Assembly (NCBI GenBank): GCA_028752905.1 | Contig: JAQNBH010000017.1 | Coordinates: forward strand, 37,843,429-37,907,428 | Length of the DNA: 64,000 bases | Reading direction: 5' to 3' | Source of the DNA: Cladorhizidae sp. MBARI D1340-BT2 | Taxonomy: Eukaryota > Porifera > Demospongiae > Poecilosclerida > Cladorhizidae | Shown: positions 55,801 to 63,948 of the stretch, one piece after another | Position numbering within the stretch: the first letter of the stretch is position 1 | Layout: every line of letters begins with the position of its first letter | Position numbers and translations under genes: made by a program | The notes under the pieces: model-generated | The model's input: the letters and a program-made list of their open reading frames with translations, nothing else | The model's database searches: none | What the model was told of the DNA's origin: nothing

Positions 55801-58068
55801 TTCAAGTGAGTAGCAGCGACAACCTCTAAACAAATACTGGCAGAGATATGAAACTAGTATTTCCTTCCTTCTTTAATTTATCTTCAAACGAAGTATGGTG
55901 TAAAAATTAACAAATATACCGAGTTCATTAACACCTAGTTATATACAATATTTACACACGCATTTATTATTTGGGGGGGGGGGGGGGGGCACACTAATAT
56001 ACATGTGTGGCACGCCATTATAGCCTGCACGCTACTACATGTGGCACTACCAGTATGCACATCATTATAGCGCAGTACTAATACATGTGGCACTACCAGT
56101 ATGCATATCATTATAGCCTGCACACTAATACATATGGCACTAACAGTATGCACATCATTATAGCCTGCACACTAATACATGTGGCACTACCAGTATGCAC
56201 ATCATTATAGCCTGCACACTAATACATGTGGCACTACCAGTATGCACATCATTATAGCCTGCACACTAATACATGTGGCACTACCAGTATGCACATCATT
56301 ATAGCCTGCACACTTACATGTGGCACTACCAGTATGCATATCATTATAGCCTGCACACTAATACATGTGGCACTACCAGTATGCACATCATTATAGCCTG
56401 CACACTAATACATGTGGCACTACCAGTATGCACATCATTATAGCCTGCACACTAATACATGTGGCACTACCAGTATGCACATCATTATAGCCTGCAAACT
56501 AATACATGTGGCACTACCAGTATGCACATCATTATAGCCTACACACTAATACATGTGGCACTACCAGCATGCACATCATTATAGCCTGCACACTGATACA
56601 TGTGGCACTACCAGTATGCACATCATTATAGCCTGCACACTAATACATGTGGCACTACCAGTATGCATATCATTATAGCCTGCACACTAATACATGTGGC
56701 ACTACCAGTATGCATATCATTATAGCCTGCACACTAATACATGTGGCACTACCAGTATGCACATCATTATAGCCTGCACACTAATACATGTGGCACTACC
56801 AGTATGCACATCATTATAGCCTGCACACTAATACATGTGGCACTACCAGTATGCACATCATTATAGCCTGCAAACTAATACATGTGGCACTACCAGTATG
56901 CACATCATTATAGCCTACACACTAATACATGTGGCACTACCAGCATGCACATCATTATAGCCTGCACACTAATACATGTGGCACTACCAGTATGCACATC
57001 ATTATAGCCTGCACACTAATACATGTGGCACTACCAGTATGCACATCATTATAGCCTGCACACTTACATGTGGCACTACCAGTATGCATATCATTATAGC
57101 CTGCACGCTACTACATGTGGCACTACCAGTGTGCACATCATTATAGCCTGCACACTAATACATGTGGCACTACCAGTATGCATATCATTATAGCCTGCAC
57201 GCTGATACATGTGGCACTACCAGTATGCACATCATTATAGCCTACACACTAATACATGTGGCACTACCAGTGTGCATATCATTATAGCCTGCACACTAAT
57301 ACATGTGGCACTACCAGTATGCACATCATTATAGCCTGCACACTAATACATGTGGCACTACCAGTGTGCATATCATTATAGCCTGCACACTAATACATGT
57401 GGCACTACCAGTATGCACATCATTATAGCCTACACACTAATACATGTGGCACTACCAGTATGCACATCATTATAGCCTGCACACTAATACATGTGGCACT
57501 ACCAGTATGCATATCATTATAGCCTGCACACTAATACATGTGGCACTACCAGTATGTATATCATTATAGCCTGCACACTAATACATGTGGCACTACCAGT
57601 ATGCACATCATTATAGCCTGCACACTAATACATGTGGCACTACCAGTATGCACATCATTATAGCCTGCACACTAATACATGTGGCACTACCAGTATGCAC
57701 ATCATTATAGCCTGCACACTAATACATGTGGCACTACCAGTGTGCACATCATTATAGCCTGCACACTAATACATGTGGCACTACCAGTATGCACATCATT
57801 ATAGCCTGCAAACTAATACATATGGCACTACCAAGCACATCATTATAGCCTGCACACTAATACATGTGGCACTACCAGTGTGCGTATTATTATAGCCTGC
57901 ACACTAATACATGTGGCACTGGCACCTGTGATGTGTTGCTCCCGCTGTTCTCTCTCTGTGTGCAGGAAGGTGACGCCAAGCACTGCAGAATGTGGATTGA
58001 TGAGGGACTGAATTCTTTTTTCCGTAGGTTGTCGTTCACTCCGGATGGGTCGTTCCTCATAGCTCCAG
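31223..58068 (+). CDS. CHAF1B: Chromatin assembly factor 1 subunit B (CAF-1 p60), exons 1-7, 3' end beyond window
   Basis: Seven exons (31223-31342, 33592-33694, 34254-34280, 40864-41076, 43223-43319, 48529-48604, 57966-58068) splice in phase to 739 nt, 246 codons plus one base. The product follows vertebrate CHAF1B from its first residue: M-K-x(4)-EI.WHNKEPV at the start, RH(T)AVNVVRFSP(S)G in exon 2, GHLED.YD.(S)W and VDN(S)AIIWDV in exon 4, YVQGV.WDPLG in exon 5 and SFFRRLSFTPDGS in exon 7. These are WD40 blades of the beta-propeller that, with the large CAF-1 subunit and an RbAp48-type subunit, deposits H3-H4 on newly replicated DNA. About 300 residues (remaining blades and the C-terminal tail) are expected to the right of 64000. 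The introns, 0.56 to 9.4 kb, consist mainly of satellites and one hAT element. Intron 6 has a GC donor. Confidence 0.9.
31343..33591 (+). other. CHAF1B intron 1 (2.25 kb)
   Basis: Mostly unique AT-rich sequence. Contains a 26-G run at 32112-32137 followed by a short C-rich patch, and two related segments with GATTGATAGCA(TGG/GGG)...CATTAAAGACAGACATGTATAG at 33355-33395 and 33447-33487, an 92-bp-spaced direct repeat. No other gene is supported on either strand. Confidence 0.6.
33592..33694 (+). CDS. CHAF1B: CHAF1B exon 2
   Basis: Acceptor TGTTCACCAG, donor AGTG|GTATGT, phase 0 in and phase 1 out. It reads IWKIVASCGGVTITFLSSLS then RHTRAVNVVRFSPSG, closing the first blade (VxIWK) and opening the second (RHTxAVNVVRFSP). 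Confidence 0.9.
33900..34200. repeat. 22-bp pyrimidine-rich tandem repeat in CHAF1B intron 2
   Basis: About 13 copies of CTACCTTCATGCACTCTGCC+CC, with CTTCCTGC variants. The whole of intron 2 from about 33710 is pyrimidine-rich on the plus strand and ends CTCTCTCTCATAAACCCAG at the micro-exon. Open plus frames are artefacts. Confidence 0.93.
34254..34280 (+). CDS. CHAF1B: CHAF1B exon 3 (27-nt micro-exon)
   Basis: Acceptor AAACCCAG, donor GATG|GTAAGA. Nine codons' worth of sequence reading (G)THLASAGD, phase 1 in and out. It supplies the EILASGGD segment of vertebrate CHAF1B between exons 2 and 4; without it the blade would lack a strand. Confidence 0.85.
34607..34915. repeat. TTA microsatellite in CHAF1B intron 3
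   Basis: (TTA)n with TCATT, TGTTG and TACTACTAC interruptions, about 300 bp. Homopolymer amino-acid frames are artefacts. Confidence 0.96.
35005..36978. repeat. 42-bp tandem repeat with 400-bp higher-order units, CHAF1B intron 3
   Basis: About 47 units with GTTCCTGCAGCTCTGGGTGA and GGATTTGCAGTGAAGTTAGC. From 35709 on, a 32-bp short unit (AGCAACTCTGGG) recurs every 200 bp (35709, 35909, 36109, 36309, 36509, 36709). Alternate 200-bp blocks differ (TTACCAAG and GAACTTAGC only in blocks from 35709, 36109, 36509), so the true period is 400 bp. The 42-bp unit is a multiple of three and keeps frames open on both strands up to about 235 codons. Confidence 0.95.
37210..37530. repeat. 41-bp tandem repeat, CHAF1B intron 3
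   Basis: Seven or so units with GAGGAACTCATGTGGTGATG and AAGTGTGAGGAGTGAAGTGT, some shortened. Grades into the next array. Confidence 0.88.
37590..39530. repeat. 57-bp tandem repeat, CHAF1B intron 3
   Basis: About 30 units with CCATGGTTGAGACACTGCAT, AATAACATAGGATAATACAG and AGATGAACTCCACTTAT. A 191-bp hAT derivative is inserted at 39008-39198. 57 is a multiple of three, which keeps minus-strand frames open (LYYPMLL.SVSTMDKW). Confidence 0.95.
39008..39198. mobile_element. 191-bp non-autonomous hAT-like element (deletion derivative)
   Basis: Starts CAGGGTTGTATGCAGAAATT and ends AAATACACCCCTG, flanked on both sides by the 5-bp duplication GATAA (39003-39007 and 39199-39203) inside a 57-bp satellite unit. 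About 65 bp of the left end and 80 bp of the right end match the ends of the 3.46-kb element at 43856-47311. The middle has only about 50 bp of its own sequence. It has no coding capacity and would need a transposase in trans. Confidence 0.85.
39818..40485. repeat. 21-bp tandem repeat, CHAF1B intron 3
   Basis: About 31 almost identical copies of GTGTGTGCTAATAGCTGAAG+G. The very low divergence suggests recent expansion. All frames without stops remain open for about 245 codons (LIAEGCV, HPSAIST, AHTLQLL); these are artefacts. Confidence 0.97.
40545..40835. other. AT-rich degenerate TATAGAGTTA-type repeat
   Basis: Loose repetition of TTATAGAGTTAG / TTATAGAGTT words up to about 30 bp before CHAF1B exon 4. 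No fixed period. Confidence 0.6.
40864..41076 (+). CDS. CHAF1B: CHAF1B exon 4
   Basis: Acceptor CTATATGTGTAG, donor AAAG|GTGCTG (weak, but fixed by homology and phase). It reads DHMVLLWTLDIGDTKVEGNL, then NKENWSVMKMLQGHLEDIYD, then VDNSAIIWDVQKG. NKENW, GHLED and VDN(S/T)AIIWDV are shared with vertebrate CHAF1B. Confidence 0.9.
41110..42972. repeat. 47-bp satellite, first array (CHAF1B intron 4)
   Basis: About 39 units with TATAGCCTGCACACTAATAC, ATGTGGCACTACCAGTATGC and ACATCAT. Begins about 35 bp after exon 4. A marked block (CACATCTGCACACT ... GCCACACACTAATACGTGG) at 42268-42362 recurs at 42491-42582, a higher-order duplication of about 223 bp. The same unit forms the array at 55990-57925. 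Confidence 0.96.
43223..43319 (+). CDS. CHAF1B: CHAF1B exon 5
   Basis: Acceptor CTTTCCCTAAAG, donor ACAG|GTAGGA. It reads (G)RQVAVLRDSKQYVQGVCWDP then LGKVVVTLSND, matching [22 protein letters not shown] of vertebrate CHAF1B. Phase 1 in, phase 2 out. Confidence 0.9.
43590..43712. repeat. CCCT/CTTT pyrimidine tract
   Basis: Repeated CTCCCTCCCTTTCTCCCTCC words, about 120 bp, purine-rich on the other strand. Confidence 0.9.
43790..43855. repeat. GTTTGTCTGCTACCTCTG repeat, left part, split by the hAT element
   Basis: 18-27 bp units of CTACCTCTGGTTTGTCTG. The same units continue at 47312-47440 on the other side of the hAT element, so the transposon landed inside this array. Confidence 0.9.
44277..44301 (+). 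repeat. 25-G homopolymer run
   Basis: Follows a shorter G run with the same TTCTCTA lead-in at 44255-44276. It lies inside the hAT element, left of the transposase gene. Confidence 0.95.
44553..44925 (+). repeat. Three direct repeats of about 115-140 bp upstream of the transposase
   Basis: Each copy runs from CATCACACACCACCACGTG through TCTCCTTTGTAGGTTTGTCA, CTTTCCCACTCTCTCTCAGT to ATTTTTAACTCAGTCCATTA and TGTCATGGTCTT. Copies start near 44551, 44690 and 44806. The last ends 38 bp before the transposase ATG. Each carries a CACGTG E-box and a good 3' splice-site-like CTCCTTTGTAG. They may be promoter or 5' leader repeats of the transposon. Confidence 0.8.
44963..47148 (+). pseudogene. hAT-family transposase (ZNF862-like), disrupted by one frameshift
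   Basis: The first frame (44963 to about 46244) gives 427 residues: a Ser-rich N-terminus ending in a Lys-rich stretch (46-62), a BED/TTF-like zinc finger (C85, C88, H118, H124/126), then the RNase-H-like core. The first catalytic Asp is in MADECTD (D247), the second in GLGFDGAATV (D312), followed by HCHCHLLQL and the DTRW motif (402-405). From about 46243 the homology continues one base out of frame to the stop at 47148. It reads KIYETSHEPEALGIHGALCK, then a region with the likely third acidic residue, and the C-terminal hAT dimerisation segment (IPVSTVSVERSFSQMKMIKT, RLRNSLSD). A single missing base near GGAAAATC accounts for the break; no other defect is seen. Function: cut-and-paste transposition. 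It is intact enough to be recent; programmed frameshifting or a sequence error are alternatives. Confidence 0.85.
47312..47440. repeat. GTTTGTCTGCTACCTCTG repeat, right part
   Basis: Continuation of the array at 43790-43855 after the hAT element; about five units of 27 bp. Confidence 0.9.
47469..47502. other. Perfect 13-bp hairpin (GACCCTTTACCAG)
   Basis: GACCCTTTACCAG, 8-nt loop TAGTTATG, then CTGGTAAAGGGTC. The stem sequence equals the inverted repeats of the element at 24022-24123. It lies in CHAF1B intron 5. Confidence 0.7.
47655..48065. repeat. 27-bp tandem repeat, CHAF1B intron 5
   Basis: About 16 units of GTGCTGGTGAGAGTGGAGTG + CAGCTTT or CATCTTT, some cut to 18 bp. Each unit contains CTGGTGAGAGT, a good match to a 5' splice site. 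Period 27 keeps frames open (LVRVECSFV; HSHQHKAAL on the minus strand). Confidence 0.93.
48529..48604 (+). CDS. CHAF1B: CHAF1B exon 6, ending in a GC donor
   Basis: Acceptor GTTACTTGCAG, donor CAG|GCAAGT. It reads (R)TLRVYEADGRFKCLHSVSKL then STQTQ; vertebrate CHAF1B has [20 protein letters not shown]. Phase 2 in, phase 0 out. The GC donor has an otherwise perfect consensus, as GC-AG introns require, and the phase-0 join to exon 7 supports it. Confidence 0.85.
48620..49470. other. Unique part of CHAF1B intron 6
   Basis: Non-repeated sequence. A minus-strand frame at 48839-49153 and an antiparallel plus frame at 48890-49171 have mixed composition but no recognised domain and no splice-site support. 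They may be transposon scraps. Confidence 0.4.
49472..55133. repeat. 5.7-kb satellite of 42-bp units, open in frame on both strands (CHAF1B intron 6)
   Basis: Roughly 135-140 units with CCACACCTCCACCTAGAGAG, CAAGCATGAACTACTGCACG and TG. A 33-bp form lacks the GCATGAACT part (CAAACTGCAGGTG). Both lengths are multiples of three and stop-free. So a plus frame spans 49300-55158 (VPHLHLESKHELLH repeat) and minus frames span nearly the same range (VVHACSLGGGVARA; SRWRCGTCSSSCLL). Start and end of these frames lie in unique intron sequence with no supporting gene signals. Every unit carries an E-box-type hexamer at one position: CACGTG, CAGGTG or CATGTG. Confidence 0.95.
55159..55972. other. Unique part of CHAF1B intron 6
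   Basis: No repeat array, and no reading frame with domain or splice support. Contains GGGGGTGTGTGGGGGTGTGTG near 55457-55478. Confidence 0.45.
55973..55989 (+). repeat. 17-G homopolymer run
   Basis: G run directly abutting the left edge of the second 47-bp satellite array. Confidence 0.95.
55990..57925. repeat. 47-bp satellite, second array (CHAF1B intron 6)
   Basis: About 41 units of the same 47-bp repeat as 41110-42972 (GCCTGCACACTAATACATGT, GGCACTACCAGTATGCACAT). A block with GCAAACTAATAC and CCTACACACT variants at about 56491-56580 recurs at 56866-56955, i.e. after eight units (about 375 bp). It ends about 40 bp before the acceptor of exon 7. Confidence 0.96.
57966..58068 (+). CDS. CHAF1B: CHAF1B exon 7
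   Basis: Acceptor TCTCTCTGTGTGCAG, donor CCAG|GTAATG. It reads EGDAKHCRMWIDEGLNSFFR then RLSFTPDGSFLIAP; the SFFRRLSFTPDGS core is identical to that remembered for vertebrate CHAF1B. Ends in phase 1. The next exon is not in the window. Confidence 0.9.
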
Positions 58069-58225
58069 GTAATGCCTAGAGCAGTTATGTTCCTCATAAC
58101 TCCAGGTAGCATAGAGCAGGTATGTTCCTCATAACTCCAGGTAGCCATAGAGCAGTTATGTTCCTCATAACTCCAGGTAGCATAGAGCAGGTATGTTCCT
58201 CATAGCTCCAGGTAATACTGTAGAA
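58053..58225 (+). repeat. Tandem copies of the exon 7 end and its splice donor
   Basis: The last 16 bases of exon 7 plus donor (TTCCTCATAGCTCCAG|GTAAT) are followed by four more copies at about 58090, 58125, 58161 and 58196, spaced 35-37 bp. All keep CTCCAG|GTA. The last copy equals the exon version (CATAGCTCCAGGTAAT); the middle three have CATAACTCCAGGTAGC. Confidence 0.85.
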
Positions 58226-58259
58226 CAGTGTGAGTAAACTCAAGATTGTGGTTGGTTTG

Positions 58260-59355
58260 CTATAGTCTGCATGCTAAGCAGACTAGCCTCATCTCACTAA
58301 TGTCAGCAGCCAGTGAGGTTCTCCAGCTCGTACTACTATAGTCTCCTTAGCATGCAGACTAGCCTCATCTCACTAATGTCAGCAGCCAGTGAGGTTCTCC
58401 AGCTCGTACTATAGTCTCCTTAGCATGCAGACTAGCCTCATCTCACTAATGTCAGCAGCCAGTGAGGTTCTCCAGCTCGTACTATAGTCTCCTTAGCATG
58501 CAGACTAGCCACATCTCACTAATGTCAGCAGCCAGTGAGGTTCTCCAGCTCGTACTATAGTCTCCTTAGCATGCAGACAAGCCTCATCTCACTAATGTCA
58601 GCAGCCAGTGAGGTTCTCCAGCTCGTACTATAGTCTCCTTAGCATGCAGACTAGCCTCATCTCACTAATGTCAGCAGCCAGTGAGGTTCTCCAGCTCGTA
58701 CTATAGTCTCCTTAGCATGCAGACTAGCCACATCTCACTAATGTCAGCAGCCAGTGAGGTTCTCCAGCTCGTACTATAGTCTCCTTAGCATGCAGACTAG
58801 CCTCATCTCACTAATGTCAGCAGCCAGTGAGGTTCTCCAGCTCGTACTATAGTCTCCTTAGCATGCAGACTAGCCTCATCTCACTAATGTCAGCAGCCAG
58901 TGAGGTTCTCCAGCTCGTACTATAGTCTCCTTAGCATGCAGACTAGCCTCATCTCACTAATGTCAGCAGCCAGTGAGGTTCTCCAGCTCGTACTATAGTC
59001 TCCTTAGCATGCAGACTAGCCTCACCTCACTAATGTCAGCAGCCAGTGAGGTTCTCCAGCTCGTACTATAGTCTCCTTAGCATGCAGACTAGCCTCATCT
59101 CACTAATGTCAGCAGCCAGTGAGGTTCTCCAGCTCGTACTATAGTCTCCTTAGCATGCAGACTAGCCACATCTCACTAATGTCAGCAGCCAGTGAGGTTC
59201 TCCAGCTCGTACTATAGTCTCCTTAGCATGCAGACTAGCCACATCTCACTAATGTCAGCAGCCAGTGAGGTTCTCCAGCTCGTACTATAGTCTCCTTAGC
59301 ATGCAGACTAGCCTCATCTCACTAATGTCAGCAGCCAGTGAGGTTCTCCAGCTCA
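58260..59355. repeat. 73-bp tandem repeat, CHAF1B intron 7
   Basis: About 15 units with TATAGTCTCCTTAGCATGCA, GACTAGCCTCATCTCACTAA, TGTCAGCAGCCAGTGAGGTT and CTCCAGCTCGTAC. Low divergence; a CCACATCTC variant recurs irregularly. Confidence 0.95.
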
Positions 59356-59605
59356 AGTGCCAGAGCATGTAAAAATGTGCGAAACTTCACACATGCCCAT
59401 GGCCATGGTAATGACCGTAGTGATGATCCGTTCAGATGGAGACAACGGGAAATGGACCTCATGTTGGCTTAATTCAGTTAACATGAGACAGACAATGCTC
59501 CAAGCAATAGCTGTCGTTACCACACCCACCTAGAAGGCAACACATGGTGCAGCTGTGCATTAATTGGGACGAGTGAAATGGCCCACATGTGGAAGGAAGT
59601 GCTGG
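59356..59605. other. Unique spacer in CHAF1B intron 7
   Basis: About 250 bp of unique sequence between the 73-bp and 41-bp arrays. Checked for the next CHAF1B exon; none recognised. Confidence 0.45.
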
Positions 59606-59607
59606 AC

Positions 59608-62600
59608 TGCTATATAGCTGCATGTGTCTGTATTGTGATGCTACAGCATGTCCTGTAGCTGCATGTGTCTGTATTGTGATGCTACAGCATGTCCTGTAGC
59701 TGCATGTGTCTGTATTGTGAGCATGTCCTATAGCTGCATGTGCTGTATTGTGATGCTACAGCATGTCCTATAGCTGCATGTGTCTGTATTGTGATGCTAC
59801 AGCATGTCCTGTAGCTGCATGTGTCTGTATTGTGATGCTACAGCATGTCCTATAGCTGCATGTGTCTGTATTGTGATGCTACAGCATGTCCTATAGCTGC
59901 ATGTGTCTGTATTGTGATGCTACAGCATGTCCTATAGCTGCATGTGTCTGTATTGTGATGCTACAGCATGTCCTATAGCTGCATGTGTCAGTATTGTGAT
60001 GCTACAGCATGTCCTATAGCTGCATGTGTCTGTATTGTGATGCTACAACATGTCCTATAGCTGCATGTGTCTGTATTGTGATGCTACAGCATGTCCTATA
60101 GCTGCATGTGTCTGTATTGTGATGCTACAGCATGTCCTGTAGCTGCATGTGTCTGTATTGTGAGCATGTCCTATAGCTGCATGTGCTGTATTGTGATGCT
60201 ACAGCATGTCCTATAGCTGCATGTGTCTGTATTGTGATGCTACAGCATGTCCTGTAGCTGCATGTGTCTGTATTGTGATGCTACAGCATGTCCTATAGCT
60301 GCATGTGTCTGTATTGTGATGCTACAGCATGTCCTATAGCTGCATGTGTCTGTATTGTGATGCTACAGCATGTCCTATAGCTGCATGTGTCTGTATTGTG
60401 ATGCTACAGCATGTCCTATAGCTGCATGTGTCAGTATTGTGATGCTACAGCATGTCCTATAGCTGCATGTGTCAGTATTGTGATGCTACAGCATGTCCTA
60501 TAGCTGCATGTGTCTGTATTGTGATGCTACAACATGTCCTATAGCTGCATGTGTCTGTATTGTGATGCTACAGCATGTCCTATAGCTGCATGTGTCTGTA
60601 TTGTGATGCTACAGCATGTCCTGTAGCTGCATGTGTCTGTATTGTGAGCATGTCCTATAGCTGCATGTGCTGTATTGTGATGCTACAGCATGTCCTATAG
60701 CTGCATGTGTCTGTATTGTGATGCTACAGCATGTCCTATAGCTGCATGTGTCTGTATTGTGATGCTACAACATGTCCTATAGCTGCATGTGTCTGTATTG
60801 TGATGCTACATCATGTCCTATAGCTGCATGTGTCTGTATTGTGATGCTACAGCATGTCCTGTAGCTGCATGTGGTTGTATTGTGATGCTACAGCATGTCC
60901 TGTAGCTGCATGTGTCTGTATTGTGATGCTACAGCATGTCCTGTAGCTGCATGTGTCTGTATTGTGATGCTACAGCATGTCCTATAGCTGCATGTGTCTG
61001 TATTGTGATGCTACAGCATGTCCTATAGCTGCATGTGTCTGTATTGTGATGCTACAGCATGTCCTATAGCTACATGTGTCTGTATTGTGATGCTACAGCA
61101 TGTCCTGTAGCTGCATGTGTCTGTATTGTGAGCATGTCCTGTAGCTGCATGTGTCTGTATTGTGAGCATGTCCTATAGCTGCATGTGTCTGTATTGTGAT
61201 GCTACAGCATGTCCCGTAGCTGCATGTGTCTGTATTGTGATGCTACAGCATGTCCTATAGCTGCATGTGTCTGTATTGTGATGCTACAGCATGTCCTGTA
61301 GCTGCATCTGTCTGTATTGTGATGCTACAGCATGTCCTATAGCTGCATGTGTCTGTATTGGATGCTACAGCATGTCCTATAGCTGCATGTGTATGTATTG
61401 TGATGGTACAGCATGTCCTATAGCTGCATGTGTCTGTATTGTGATGCTACAGCATGTCCTGTAGCTGCATCTGTCTGTATTGTGATGCTACAGCATGTCC
61501 TATAGCTGCATGTGCTGTATTGTGATGCTACAGCATGTCCTATAGCTGCATGTGTCAGTATTGTGATGCTACAGCATGTCCTATAGCTGCATGTGTCTGT
61601 ATTGTGATGCTACAACATGTCCTATAGCTGCATGTGTCTGTATTGTGATGCTACAGCATGTCCTATAGCTGCATGTGTCTGTATTGTGATGCTACAGCAT
61701 GTCCTATAGCTGCATGTGTCTGTATTGTGATGCTACAGCATGTCCTATAGCTGCATGTGTCTGTATTGTGATGCTACAGCATGTCCTGTAGCTGCATGTG
61801 TCTGTATTGTGATGCTACAGCATGTCCTATAGCTGCATGTGTCAGTATTGTGATGCTACAGCATGTCCTATAGCTGCATGTGTCTGTATTGTGATGCTAC
61901 AGCATGTCCTGTAGCTGCATGTATCTGTATTGTGATGCTACAGCATGTCCTGTAGCTGCATGTATCTGTATTGTGATGCTACAGCATGTCCTGTAGCTGC
62001 ATGTGTCTGTATTGTGATGCTACAGCATGTCCTGTAGCTGCATGTGTCTGTATTGTGATGCTACAGCATGTCCTATAGCTGCATGTGTCTGTACTGTGAT
62101 GCTACAGCATGTCCTATAGCTGCATGTGTCTGTATTGTGATGCTACAGCATGTCCTATAGCTGCATGTGTCTGTATTGTGATGCTACAGCATGTCCCATA
62201 GCTGCATGTGTCTGTATTGTGATGCTACAGCATGTCCCATAGCTGCATGTGTCTGTATTGTGATGCTACAGCATGTCCTGTAGCTGCATGTGTCTGTATT
62301 GTGATGCTACAGCATGTCCTATAGCTGCATGTGTCTGTATTGTGATGCTACAGCATGTCCTATAGCTGCATGTGTCTGTATTGTGATGCTACAGCATGTC
62401 CTGTAGCTGCATGTGTCTGTATTGTGATGCTACAGCATGTCCTGTAGCTGCATGTGTCTGTATTGTGATGCTACAGCATGTCCTGTAGCTGCATGTGTCT
62501 GTATTGTGATGCTACAGCATGTCCTATAGCTGCATGTGTCTGTATTGTGATGCTACAGCATGTCCTGTAGCTGCATGTGTCTGTATTGTGATGCTACAGC

Positions 62601-63140
62601 ATGTCCTATAGCTGCATGTGTCTGTATTGTGATGCTACAGCATGTCCTGTAGCTACATGTGTCTGTATTGTGATGCTACAGCATGTCCTATAGCTGCATG
62701 TGTCTGTATTGTGATGCTACAGCATGTCCTATAGCTGCATGTGTCTGTATTGTGATGCTACAGCATGTCCTGTAGCTGCATGTGTCTGTATTGTGATGCT
62801 ACAGCATGTCCTATAGCTGCATGTGTCTGTATTGTGATGCTACAGCATGTCCTATAGCTGCATGTGTCTGTATTGTGATGCTACAGCATGTCCTGTAGCT
62901 GCATGTGTCTGTATTGTGATGCTACAGCATGTCCTGTAGCTGCATGTGTCTGTATTGTGATGCTACAGCATGTCCTGTAGCTGCATGTGTCTGTATTGTG
63001 ATGCTACAGCATGTCCTATAGCTGCATGTGTCTGTATTGTGATGCTACAGCATGTCCTATAGCTGCATGTGTCTGTATTGTGATGCTACAGCATGTCCTG
63101 TAGCTGCATGTGTCTGTATTGTGATGCAGACATGCAGCAT
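59608..63140. repeat. 41-bp tandem repeat, about 86 copies, CHAF1B intron 7
   Basis: Unit contains TATAGCTGCATGTGTCTGTA, TTGTGATGCTACAGCATGTC and C. A marker pair of short units (TTGTGAGCATGTCC then CATGTGCTGTATTG) recurs at about 59718, 60160 and 60645, each time in similar context, showing block duplication of about 440-485 bp on the left side. The right half is more uniform. Confidence 0.96.
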
Positions 63141-63294
63141 GTCCTGGTCTCCTAGTGCACATCAGTTAGTCCATTACTTAGTTAGTGGGTTAATTATTAG
63201 TTGTTGTTGTGTTAGTTAGTTAATTCATAGTTAGTTATTAGTTAATTGGTAGTAACTTGTTTGTTAGTCGTGTTGGATAATAAGTGATGTTAAT

Positions 63295-63297
63295 AAG

Positions 63298-63392
<95 letters not shown>

Positions 63393-63475
63393 TATTATTA
63401 CTACTACTACTACTACTATTATATTATTACTACTACTACTACTATTATTATTATTACTATTATTATTATTATAAA
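63295..63475. repeat. TTA/TAC microsatellite
   Basis: (TTA)n followed by mixed TACTACTAC and TTATTA. Poly-Leu/poly-Tyr frames are artefacts. Confidence 0.96.
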
Positions 63476-63654
63476 AGTTAATAATATAATTATCATGAAG
63501 AGCTTGTTTGTAAGTGAATTTGTTAGTTAATTATTAGTTGTTTGTTACAACCATGATAGATACATATATATAGACAAGACAACTAAAATCATAAACCACT
63601 TAATAAAGAAATGAATAAATGATAATGATAGTTAATTATTTGTTAGTTGCAGTA

Positions 63655-63826
63655 TTTGTGTTTTTAGTAGTACTACTACTATTATATTGCTGTTATTATT
63701 ATTATTATTATTATTGTATTGCTGTTATTATTGTATTGTTGTTGTTATTATTATTGTATAGCTATTATTATTATTATTATTGTATTGCTGTTTATTATTG
63801 TATTGCTGTTATTATTATTGTATTGC

Positions 63827-63895
<69 letters not shown>

Positions 63896-63948
63896 TATAT
63901 TATTATTACTACTACTACTATTACTATTATTATTATTACTACTACTAC

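Noticed and set aside
59356..59605. Possible CHAF1B exon 8
   Set aside because: Checked for the segment that follows the exon 7 region in vertebrate CHAF1B; no match and no fitting splice sites.
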